A stretch of 13,170 nucleotides of DNA from Bacteroidetes bacterium 4572_114. GTDB lineage: Bacteria; Bacteroidota; Bacteroidia; Bacteroidales; 4484-276. The stretch lies in assembly GCA_002254335.1 (NCBI GenBank), contig NIVA01000020.1:1-13170 (forward strand). Direction: 5' to 3'. A program made the translations under genes and the position numbers. Shown here piece after piece: positions 1 through 6,239 of the stretch. How positions within the stretch are numbered: the first letter of the stretch is position 1; each line of letters opens with the position of its first letter. The notes beneath the pieces were generated by a model, which did no database searches, was not told where the DNA came from, and worked only from the letters and a program-made list of their open reading frames with translations.

Positions 1-764
1 GCCTTTTGGAGCAGGAGGGGGATGTCTTTCTCATAAAACCCACTGAGGTAAATTTTTCCGCCGGCATTAAGTGCGTTGGCATAGTTCCCTATTTGTTCCA
101 AAAGGATATTCCTGTTGATATTGGCCAGGATGAGGTTGTATTTATCATCGCCAATTGCCTTATCGTCCCCTATTGTCACAGCAATGTTGGTGCAATTATT
201 ACGGGCAACATTTTCCAGTGAATTTTCATAAGCCCATTTGTCGTTATCGATTGCCACCACTTTTTTTGCCCCCATTTTGGATGCGAGGATTGCAAGTACA
301 CCGGTGCCACATCCCATGTCGAGAACATCTTTTCCGGCAACATTTTCCTCCATCAGCAATTCAATCATCATCGAAGTGGTTTCGTGGTGGGCGGTACCGA
401 ACGACATTTTCGGTTCAATAATAATCTCGAATTGTGTATTTGGATCAGTGGGATGGAATGGTGCCCTGATGTGGCATTTGCCGGCAATTGTAACTGCCGG
501 GTAATTTTCTTCCCAGGTTTTGTTCCAGTTTTGTTCTGCAATAAGATTGATTTCCCAGCTCATCGGAATGTTTTTACTTATCTCGTTCAGCGTTTCCAAT
601 ATTTGGTTTTCGTTGTAAAGGTTTTGTGGGATATAGGCCGCAACGCTGTTTGCAGTTTCGGCAAAACTCTCGAAGGGGTGCTGGCTTAGGATGGCAATTA
701 CTGTATCCCTGGTAGCCTGGCCTGAAGGGTCTGCGAGGGTGATTTTTATTTCTGTGTAGTTCAT
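1..764 (-). CDS. prmA: Ribosomal protein L11 methyltransferase (3' end cut by window edge)
   Basis: SAM-dependent methyltransferase that methylates ribosomal protein L11 in the cytoplasm. I translated the minus strand from the ATG at 764-762; 254 codons are visible with no stop, against about 280 residues for the family, so only a short C-terminal piece is missing. The N-terminal substrate-recognition part (about 1-115) contains WNKTWEENY (80-88). The catalytic part has FGTAHHETT (122-130), the SAM-binding glycine loop DMGCGTGVLAIL (149-160), the acidic end of the next strand AIDND (171-175) and ANINRNIL (214-221), which sits where the family has its post-I motif. FGTAHHET has Ala where many PrmA proteins have Gly, a mild variation. 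The start lies 24 bp after the PIN toxin stop, so the gene may be read from the toxin-antitoxin promoter. The family assignment is confident. Confidence 0.93.
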   Translation of the reverse strand, partial: MNYTEIKITLADPSGQATRDTVIAILSQHPFESFAETANSVAAYIPQNLYNENQILETLNEISKNIPMSWEINLIAEQNWNKTWEENYPAVTIAGKCHIRAPFHPTDPNTQFEIIIEPKMSFGTAHHETTSMMIELLMEENVAGKDVLDMGCGTGVLAILASKMGAKKVVAIDNDKWAYENSLENVARNNCTNIAVTIGDDKAIGDDKYNLILANINRNILLEQIGNYANALNAGGKIYLSGFYEKDIPLLLQK

Positions 765-788
765 GGGGTTGTTTTATGTTATGGCTTT

Positions 789-1232
789 CTACCATCTTTT
801 GATTAAAATCTCATATAACTCTTCAGTGCTTATGAAGTTGTTCCAATCCTTCTTCAACAACCCTTTTATTAATCGTTTGTCCCCACTCCATAATTTTCCC
901 CTTATGTGGTCAGTTAATGCTACAAATTCACAATCATCCTTATCAATATCCTTTAATAGTATTTCAGCTCTATCGTAGATTAGTTTAGGGATTAGTTTGA
1001 CATTTATAAATCTTATTTTATTCGATATCAAACTAATCATTCTCTCTAATTCATAATCAGAATAATGAGATAATTTTTTAATTTTCCCCTTATGCTCTTG
1101 AATTTCTGATAATAATTGCTCGGTAGAATAGAAATTAAATCTTGTTTTGGGGTGTAGGATAATTCTGGCAATTCTGGAATTAGTATTTAGTATTGCACTG
1201 AAGGCTACGTTGGTATCAATAACAACTCTCAT
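789..1232 (-). CDS. PIN-domain toxin (VapC-like ribonuclease) of a type II toxin-antitoxin pair
   Basis: A 147-residue protein that is almost entirely one PIN domain, a metal-dependent RNase fold used by VapC-type toxins to cut tRNA or other RNA. Candidate catalytic acids are in the expected order: Asp6 in the N-terminal strand (VVIDTNVAFSAI), Glu43 (LLSEIQEH), Asp100 (DKDDCEFVALT) and Asp118 (WSGDKRL). The N-terminus resembles the family annotated as putative toxin component, PIN family. Its ATG overlaps the stop of the upstream small gene in an ATGA (1229-1232), which implies translational coupling and is usual for antitoxin-toxin operons. The RNA target cannot be read from the sequence. 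The fold is confident; the toxin role is inferred from context. Confidence 0.88.
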   Translation of the reverse strand: MRVVIDTNVAFSAILNTNSRIARIILHPKTRFNFYSTEQLLSEIQEHKGKIKKLSHYSDYELERMISLISNKIRFINVKLIPKLIYDRAEILLKDIDKDDCEFVALTDHIRGKLWSGDKRLIKGLLKKDWNNFISTEELYEILIKRW

Positions 1233-1432
1233 ACTGAAATCTTAGCTTTGGTTCTTTTCCAACGCCCTTTTTTAATTGATTTTACAAGCTCATCAACATC
1301 TTTTTGTTTTGCTTTAGATTTTTTTGCAATCTCCATGAATTCAAACAAATCAGTCATGTCTTGCAAGTCATCAACATTGATAGTTCCAGGTAACCTGAAT
1401 ATTACTTCATTATTTGTTCTTTCAATTATCAT
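1229..1432 (-). CDS. Putative antitoxin partner of the PIN toxin
   Basis: A 67-residue protein beginning MIIERTNNEVIFRLPG. It has an N-terminal beta-hairpin-like stretch (1-15), a helical centre (about 19-57, with KSKAKQKDVDELVKSIKKG) and a basic tail (KKGRWKRTKAK). Small Bacteroidota proteins with the pattern IIxRLP...SKAxQKDVDxLxxxxKxGWW often precede PIN genes; this is from memory. I prefer the ATG at 1432-1430 over the upstream ATG at 1459-1457 because the family-like sequence starts there and because the promoter-like boxes at 1449-1464 overlap the longer start. An AGAGAGAG stretch directly precedes the chosen ATG and may act as a weak ribosome-binding site. Its stop overlaps the toxin start. 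No DNA-binding motif is evident, so autoregulation is only an assumption. Confidence 0.72.
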   Translation of the reverse strand: MIIERTNNEVIFRLPGTINVDDLQDMTDLFEFMEIAKKSKAKQKDVDELVKSIKKGRWKRTKAKISV

Positions 1433-1448
1433 GCTCTCTCTCTTTTTA

Positions 1449-1478
1449 CAAAAATACAAAATTAAATTAACTAATCAA
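1449..1478 (-). promoter_or_regulatory. Candidate Bacteroidota-type promoter of the toxin-antitoxin operon
   Basis: On the minus strand there is a TTG (1478-1476), a 19-bp gap and TATTTTTG (1456-1449), an exact match to the Bacteroidota primary sigma factor -7 box TAnnTTTG with the expected -33/-7 spacing. A second exact box, TAATTTTG (1464-1457), lies directly upstream but has no TTG at the right distance. Transcription would start near 1442, leaving a leader of about 10 nt before the ATG at 1432. The region is AT-rich, so chance matches are possible. Confidence 0.5.
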
Positions 1479-1490
1479 TTTCCATACGTG

Positions 1491-1523
1491 ATGTTGGATT
1501 ATAGACCTAATCAACATTTTTTT
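1491..1523 (+). terminator. Weak terminator-like hairpin, oriented on the plus strand
   Basis: ATGTTGGATTA (1491-1501) pairs with TAATCAACAT (1508-1517) around a TAGACC loop, with one bulged G, and is followed on the plus strand by seven Ts (1517-1523). Read on the minus strand, the strand of all neighbouring genes, the T-tract precedes the stem as an A-tract, so it does not fit as an intrinsic terminator for the ABC permease gene that ends at 1559. The stem is AT-rich and weak. It may be only a spacer hairpin. Confidence 0.25.
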
Positions 1524-1558
1524 ATCCAATGACAGGATTCTTTGTTGATGATGCTTCA

Positions 1559-2899
1559 CTACTGATTATACCTCAACCATTTCCAAAGCTCACGATAGCT
1601 AACTTTCTTGCCGTACATCAGGATGCCGGTGCGGTAAATTTTTCCGGCAAGCCAGGTTGCCCCAATAAATGAAAGAATTAAAATTGCCATGGAGGCAAAG
1701 AGTTCGTAATAGGGGACACCAAATGGGATGCGGATCATCATTATAACCGGGGATGTGAGTGGGATCATCGACAACCAGAAGGCCACCGGCCCATCGGGGT
1801 TGGTGGTGATAAATTGCGCCATCACTATCGAAAATATCAATGGTATTGTAACCGGGAGCATAAATTGCTGGGTATCTGCCTCGCTGTCCACTGCCGAGCC
1901 GATGGCGGCAAACATCGCTGCGTACATCAGGTACCCGAAAAGAAAAAAGAAGATAAAGGCCCCGATCATCTCCAGGTAATTGATTGACCGTACGGCTTCC
2001 AACAACTGAATAATCATGTCGTCCTTCTGGTCCATGTTTTCCGAAAATTCTGCAAGCTGTTTCCCATCCAACATTTTGCCTTGTTCCGTAAATAGTGTTT
2101 CCGATTTAGTGAGCGTAGCCCCGTTGGACATTGCTACCGAAAAAACAGATACAATGGCCAATGTAAGGAAAACCCAAAGCAGGAACTGTGTCAGGCCAAC
2201 CAATGCTACACCTATAATTTTTCCCATCATCAACTGGAATGGTTTTACAGATGAAACAATTACTTCGATTATTCGGCTGGTTTTTTCTTCTATCACGCCG
2301 CGCATCACCTGGGCGCCAAACATAAAGATGAAAAAGTAGATGAGTATCCCCGAAAAAATCCCTAACACCATGCTGACCTCTGTGAAACTTTTTTCTTCAT
2401 TGCCATCTGCATCTATTTTTATGGTATTGAGCCTGATACCGGTCTTTATCGATTCCAGGATGTCCGGTTCCACGCCCGAGGCTTCCAGCTTTAGCCGTTC
2501 CACCTCTTTTTTCATCACATCTTTGATGTAGCTTTTTATATCAACCGATGTCTGTCGCCCGGAATAAAGTATCCCGGTGGTTGGAAGGCTTAGCTGTGTT
2601 TGTGGAATATATAGCAAGGCATAATCGCCGCTGAGGCTAAGGTTGTCCTTTGCCGTTTCAAAATCAATATCGACGGGGACAAAAGTAAACTCATCGGTAT
2701 TTCGGAATTTGGATACAAAAATCCCGGTTTCATCAAGTACCTGTATGGTTTTTTGTTCATCCGAAATATTGGCGAGGTATAATGGGATTACCCAGATGGA
2801 GGCCATCAGGATGGGTCCCAGGATGGTCATGATGATGAAGGATTTTTTGCGGACCCTCGACAAATATTCACGCTTTATTATGATCGATATTTTATTCAT
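1559..2899 (-). CDS. ABC-2 type exporter permease (NatB/YhaP-like)
   Basis: A 446-residue inner-membrane protein that would form the channel of an ABC exporter with the ATPase encoded just upstream. Hydrophobic segments lie at about 21-43, 176-199, 227-257, 311-335, 347-364, 372-388 and 398-420. Between the first and second is a hydrophilic loop of about 130 residues (44-175), the usual ABC2_membrane_3 layout. The coupling segment before the third helix reads GVIEEKTSRIIEVIVSSVKP (201-220), characteristic of the NatB/YhaP group. Its ATG lies inside the end of the ATPase gene (8-bp overlap), so the two are translationally coupled. B. subtilis NatAB exports sodium; the substrate here cannot be deduced. 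The length is normal for the family. Confidence 0.9.
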   Translation of the reverse strand: MNKISIIIKREYLSRVRKKSFIIMTILGPILMASIWVIPLYLANISDEQKTIQVLDETGIFVSKFRNTDEFTFVPVDIDFETAKDNLSLSGDYALLYIPQTQLSLPTTGILYSGRQTSVDIKSYIKDVMKKEVERLKLEASGVEPDILESIKTGIRLNTIKIDADGNEEKSFTEVSMVLGIFSGILIYFFIFMFGAQVMRGVIEEKTSRIIEVIVSSVKPFQLMMGKIIGVALVGLTQFLLWVFLTLAIVSVFSVAMSNGATLTKSETLFTEQGKMLDGKQLAEFSENMDQKDDMIIQLLEAVRSINYLEMIGAFIFFFLFGYLMYAAMFAAIGSAVDSEADTQQFMLPVTIPLIFSIVMAQFITTNPDGPVAFWLSMIPLTSPVIMMIRIPFGVPYYELFASMAILILSFIGATWLAGKIYRTGILMYGKKVSYRELWKWLRYNQ

Positions 2900-3815
2900 A
2901 GTGTTTGTTTTGTTGTTTTACCAATGATATAAAAATATCGTTCATGGTAGGTAATATCTCAGTAAAGCCATGTACCTCAAAATTAGCAATTGCCCACTGC
3001 AATAAATCATTGGGCGAATACCCGTGTGGTAAACTGATTTTGGCCCTGGTGTGCCCGTTCAACTTTATTGATTGGATTACAGAAAAGGTTGATGGGAGAA
3101 TGTTTTGGATTGAAGTGCTGGATGTGGCATAAGAAATTTCATAGATATTTTTTTTGTGCGCTTCCCTGATGTCGGCCACTTTTCCGCCCAGGATTTTTTT
3201 GGCGTTGTTTATCAGAGCTATATGGTCGCAAAGTTCTTCGACCGAAGCCATGTTGTGGGTCGAGAAGATCACCGTGGCCCCACCATCGCGTAGTTTTAGG
3301 ATTTCATCTTTCAGCAGGTTTACATTTATGGGGTCGAACCCGCTGAAAGGCTCATCAAAGATCAGTAGTTTTGGTTCGTGCACTACCGTAACGATAAACT
3401 GTACTTTTTGCTGCATGCCTTTCGAAAGCTCCTCCACCTTTTTGTCCCACCAGTTGAGGATATCGAATTTTTCAAACCATTCCCTGAGTTTTTTTTGCGC
3501 ATCGTTTTTTTTAACACCCTTGAGCTGTGCAAGGTAAATTGCCTGTTCGCCCACTTTCATTTTTTTATACAACCCGCGTTCTTCGGGCAGGTAGCCAATT
3601 CGCGAAACATCTTCCTGCGTTAGCCTGCGGCCATTTAAAAGCAGTTCTCCCTGGTCTGGTGCAGTTATTTGATTGATGATACGGATGAGGGTGGTTTTTC
3701 CGGCACCATTGGGACCCAGTAAACCAAATATAGAGCCATGTGGTACGTCGATGCTGACTTTGTTTAGTGCCAGGTGCCCCGAAAATTGTTTGCTTACATT
3801 TATTGCTTTTAGCAT
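2892..3815 (-). CDS. ABC transporter ATP-binding protein (NatA/YhaQ-like)
   Basis: A 307-residue cytoplasmic ATPase that powers the ABC-2 permease encoded next. Visible motifs are Walker A GPNGAGKTT (34-42), the signature LSKGMQQKVQ (130-139), Walker B LLIFDEP (150-156), a D-loop SGFD (158-161) and the switch histidine in STHNM (His187). The Q-loop region reads IGYLPEERGLYKKMKV (73-88), with Glu where most ABC ATPases have Gln; I recall this PEERGLY form from the YhaQ-like subgroup. Residues from about 215 on form the extra C-terminal region (DUF4162-like) common in exporter ATPases. I chose the ATG at 3815 because MLKAINVSKQF is the standard family start. No exact TAnnTTTG box was found upstream. 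Confidence 0.92.
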   Translation of the reverse strand: MLKAINVSKQFSGHLALNKVSIDVPHGSIFGLLGPNGAGKTTLIRIINQITAPDQGELLLNGRRLTQEDVSRIGYLPEERGLYKKMKVGEQAIYLAQLKGVKKNDAQKKLREWFEKFDILNWWDKKVEELSKGMQQKVQFIVTVVHEPKLLIFDEPFSGFDPINVNLLKDEILKLRDGGATVIFSTHNMASVEELCDHIALINNAKKILGGKVADIREAHKKNIYEISYATSSTSIQNILPSTFSVIQSIKLNGHTRAKISLPHGYSPNDLLQWAIANFEVHGFTEILPTMNDIFISLVKQQNKHYE

Positions 3816-4159
3816 ATTCTGATAAAATAAAGTACAATGTGAAAAGGGAAAAATTGGAAGTTTAGTATTTATTTACTGAAAATAAAAATACCACATTCTT
3901 ACTGACAACTTTTTTCCGGCATTGCTGTTGGCTGATAGAAGTATTGCCATAGGACTGCCTGACTGGTCATTTAGGCTGGCATCACTCTGCAAGGTGATCG
4001 GTTGATGATGGTCTTATCAAAAAATGGAAGGCTAAAGTACTTAAATGGATGAATGTGAAACCTCGAACTAACTGTTGGTTTGTTATATTTTTTGTTTAGG
4101 GCATGGTTTTTCGTTCCCTGCTCTCCGCTCTCTGCTCTACGCACTCAGTGCTCTGCCCT
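3816..4159. other. Intergenic spacer between dnaJ and the ABC ATPase gene
   Basis: This 344-bp spacer holds no convincing gene or intrinsic terminator. The part near dnaJ (4120-4159) is a heptad-like GCTCT repeat, listed separately. The middle (about 3910-4013) looks richer in GC than its AT-rich flanks and stays open on the minus strand for 46 codons (4013-3873). That frame includes LQSDASLNDQSGSPMAILL but starts right after tandem stops, and its only internal ATG (3950-3948) leaves 25 residues. I treat it as chance or a gene relic. The last part (3816-3910) is AT-rich and may hold the ABC operon promoter, but I see no exact consensus. Confidence 0.5.
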
Positions 4160-4161
4160 TT
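4120..4161. repeat. Degenerate heptad repeat (GCTCTNN) abutting the dnaJ stop
   Basis: Consecutive units GCTCTCC, GCTCTCT, GCTCTAC and GCACTCA (4120-4147) are followed by a phase-shifted GTGCTCT and GCCCTTT, running into the dnaJ stop codon at 4162-4160. Such GCTCTGC-like strings are, from memory, common in Bacteroidota spacers. No function can be assigned. Confidence 0.5.
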
Positions 4162-5302
4162 ACCCAAACACCTCTTTCATCCTGCTGAAGAAGCCTTTGT
4201 GGTTTTTTTCGGGTTTTGGGGCAAAATTTTGTGAAGATGCCAATTTCTCCATCATGGCCCTTTCTTCTTTGCTGAGTTTTTGGGGGGTCCACACGTTGAT
4301 GTTTATCAACAGGTCGCCCCTGCCGTATGATTCAAGGTGGGGTATGCCCTTTCCTTTGAGCCTAAGGACTTTTCCGCTTTGTGTGCCGGTATCGATTTTT
4401 ATACGTGCTTTCCCGTCAAGGGTCGGCACATCGATATTACATCCCAGGGCCGCATCGGCAAATGAGATGTATGTGTCGAAGATCAGGTTGTTGCCGTCCC
4501 TGATCAGTGATTCGTGTTCTATTTCCCCCACTAGTACTATCAAGTCGCCGTTGATCCCGCTACGTGCACCGGCATTTCCCTTTCCGCTAACCGAAAGCTG
4601 CATGCCATCGGCAACGCCTGCCGGGATGTTGATGGTGATCACCTCTTCGCCCCTCACAATGCCATCGCCACCACAGGACATACATTTCGATTCGATGGTC
4701 TGGCCTTCACCTCCGCAGGTTGGGCAGGTCGAAGTGGTTTGCATCTGGCCCAAAAATGTGTTGGTCACACGGGTTACCTGGCCTGAACCATGGCAGGTAT
4801 GGCAGTTTGAATATGACGACCCGCCTTTGGCCCCGGTACCGGAACATTCGTCACACTTAACGTATTTGGTTACCTTGATTTTCTTTTCAACCCCAGCGGC
4901 AATTTCTTCAAGTGTAAGTTTTACCTTGACCCGTAAATTGGAGCCACGGTTTACGCGGCGGCGGCGCGTACTGCTGCCAAACCCGCTTCCAAACCCTCCA
5001 AAGGCACTTCCGAAAATATCACCGAAATTAGAAAAAATGTCATCCATCGACATGCCATAACCGCCACCCCCGGCACCACTGACCCCGGCATGGCCATACT
5101 GGTCGTAACGTTGCCGTTTCTGTGGGTCGCTTAAAACTTCATAGGCCTCGGCAGCTTCTTTAAAATTCTCTTCAGCCTCGTTGTTGCCGGGGTTTTTGTC
5201 CGGGTGGTATTTTATGGCCATCTTTCGGTAGGCCTTTTTAATTTCTGCCTCACCGGCAGATTTTGTAACCTCAAGTATTTCGTAGTAATCTCTTTTCGAC
5301 AT
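4160..5302 (-). CDS. dnaJ: Chaperone protein DnaJ (Hsp40)
   Basis: Cytoplasmic co-chaperone that delivers unfolded clients to DnaK and stimulates its ATPase. The 380 residues show the full type I layout: a J domain (about 1-70) with the essential HPD at 33-35 (KYHPDKNPG), a Gly/Phe-rich linker (about 74-112), four zinc-binding motifs CDECSGTG (151-158), CHTCHGSG (168-175), CPTCGGEG (194-201) and CMSCGGDG (208-215), then the C-terminal client-binding domains to about 345 and a short basic tail. No key residue is missing and the length is typical. The start MSKRDYYEIL is the family standard. It follows grpE on the same strand after a 236-bp spacer that carries an inverted repeat and a small palindrome, so it may be expressed both with grpE and independently. 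Confidence 0.97.
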   Translation of the reverse strand: MSKRDYYEILEVTKSAGEAEIKKAYRKMAIKYHPDKNPGNNEAEENFKEAAEAYEVLSDPQKRQRYDQYGHAGVSGAGGGGYGMSMDDIFSNFGDIFGSAFGGFGSGFGSSTRRRRVNRGSNLRVKVKLTLEEIAAGVEKKIKVTKYVKCDECSGTGAKGGSSYSNCHTCHGSGQVTRVTNTFLGQMQTTSTCPTCGGEGQTIESKCMSCGGDGIVRGEEVITINIPAGVADGMQLSVSGKGNAGARSGINGDLIVLVGEIEHESLIRDGNNLIFDTYISFADAALGCNIDVPTLDGKARIKIDTGTQSGKVLRLKGKGIPHLESYGRGDLLININVWTPQKLSKEERAMMEKLASSQNFAPKPEKNHKGFFSRMKEVFG

Positions 5303-5322
5303 GGTGGATATTGTGGGTATAG

Positions 5323-5336
5323 TAGTTTTAAAACTA
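5323..5336. promoter_or_regulatory. 14-bp perfect palindrome upstream of dnaJ
   Basis: TAGTTTTAAAACTA is a perfect palindrome centred about 27 bp upstream of the dnaJ ATG, where an operator or promoter element would lie. On the minus strand TAGTTTTA is one base off the TAnnTTTG -7 box. The sequence is AT-rich, so a chance palindrome is possible. It is not a CIRCE element. Confidence 0.3.
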
Positions 5337-5394
5337 AGTGTATGTCCTTAAACTTAAATTTTTTGCAATAATCATTAAAATTACAAAATTCAAG

Positions 5395-5497
5395 TACCAA
5401 AATTCAAATAAATCTCAATATTAAAATTTCAATTTTCAAAGATTTTTAGAATTTGTTTTTTGGGATTTATTTGTTAATTATAGTTTGTGGTTTGGTA
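5395..5497. repeat. AT-rich imperfect inverted repeat between grpE and dnaJ
   Basis: The spacer holds two pairs of inverted arms: TACCAAA (5395-5401) with TTTGGTA (5491-5497), and CAAATAAATCTCAA (5405-5418) with TTGGGATTTATTTG (5460-5473), 13 of 14 bases complementary. The arms enclose more AT-rich sequence. It resembles dispersed AAATTCCAAAT-type intergenic elements that I recall from Bacteroidota genomes. No coding sequence is evident. It may form a transcript hairpin that attenuates or separates grpE from dnaJ expression. Confidence 0.5.
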
Positions 5498-5538
5498 TTT
5501 CTTAATAAGAAGTTGGTGATTTTATGTTGAGACCCATA

Positions 5539-6162
5539 TTACTGGCCTACCACTACCTTGGCAAACCTGGTTACTTTGCCATTGAGCAAGTAACCCTTTT
5601 CTATTTCATCAATAACTTTGCCCTTTAAATCCTCCGAAGGGGCCGGGATGTTTGTGATGGCTTCATGGAAATCAGTATCGAAGGTTTCGCCAATGCTTTT
5701 CATTGGCTTAAGGCCTTTCTTTGTGAGTATCCCAAGTAGTTTATTGTAAATCAAGGTCATCCCTTCAACTGAACTCTCCAGGGCATCGTTCTCATTCAAG
5801 GCTTTTATGCCCCTTTCAAAATCATCGATTACGGGAAGTAAATCTGAAATTACTTCCTCCGAAGCAGTGTTCAATAAATCCAACCGTTCTTTGTTGGTAC
5901 GCTTGCGGTAATTGTCGAATTCCGAAAACAGGCGCAGGTATTTGTCATTGAGTTCTGCCAGGTTGACCTCCAGTTCATCAACTTTATCTAACAATTTCTT
6001 TTCAGTGGTTTTGGCACTTGTCCTGGCCTTCTTGCTTTTTGCCCCGCCCTTCTTTTTTACCTGGTTTCGGGTTTTCTTCCCGTTCCCGGCCATATCATGC
6101 CCATTTTCTTCATTAACAGAATTATCCATATCGGTATTAGTCTTATCTTCTGACATTTTCAT
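5539..6162 (-). CDS. grpE: Nucleotide exchange factor GrpE
   Basis: Cytoplasmic co-chaperone that releases ADP from DnaK so that it can rebind ATP; it works with the DnaJ encoded just downstream. The 207 residues have a highly charged, probably disordered N-terminus (1-52; a Lys-rich stretch at 29-56), a long coiled-coil helix (about 53-100, with LRLFSEFDNYRKRTNKE at 77-93), and the C-terminal beta domain with the family signature FDTDFHEAIT (161-170) and IEKGYLLNGKVTRFAKVVV (187-205). The ATG at 6162 is taken as the start; a second ATG at 6156 (MSEDK) is equally possible and changes only two residues. A perfect 15-bp palindrome lies 47 bp upstream. The length is typical. Confidence 0.96.
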   Translation of the reverse strand: MKMSEDKTNTDMDNSVNEENGHDMAGNGKKTRNQVKKKGGAKSKKARTSAKTTEKKLLDKVDELEVNLAELNDKYLRLFSEFDNYRKRTNKERLDLLNTASEEVISDLLPVIDDFERGIKALNENDALESSVEGMTLIYNKLLGILTKKGLKPMKSIGETFDTDFHEAITNIPAPSEDLKGKVIDEIEKGYLLNGKVTRFAKVVVGQ

Positions 6163-6208
6163 TATTATGAGTCAATAAATTATTTTCGTTTTAATTGGTT
6201 TCGCACTC

Positions 6209-6223
6209 GGCAAATAATTTGCC
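6209..6223. promoter_or_regulatory. 15-bp palindrome upstream of grpE
   Basis: GGCAAAT-A-ATTTGCC is a perfect 7-bp inverted repeat around one central base, in the 77-bp spacer between the tlpA-like stop and the grpE start. Its place suits an operator or a short transcript hairpin. The neighbouring GCACTC (6203-6208) resembles one CIRCE half-site, but the second half is absent, so HrcA binding is not supported. Confidence 0.35.
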
Positions 6224-6239
6224 ATAAGTTTGTTTTGCG

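Noticed and set aside
1229..1459. Antitoxin starting at the upstream ATG (MYFCKKRES...)
   Set aside because: That start overlaps the two promoter-like boxes, and the extra nine residues do not look like the family; the ATG at 1432 fits better.
4080..5060. Long plus-strand open frame of 326 codons across dnaJ
   Set aside because: It is antisense to an intact dnaJ gene, low in recognisable protein features and explained by dnaJ codon use.
6203..6223. CIRCE-like HrcA operator upstream of grpE
   Set aside because: Only one half-site (TTCGCACTC, 8 of 9 to TTAGCACTC) is present; the sequence nine bases on does not match GAGTGCTAA.
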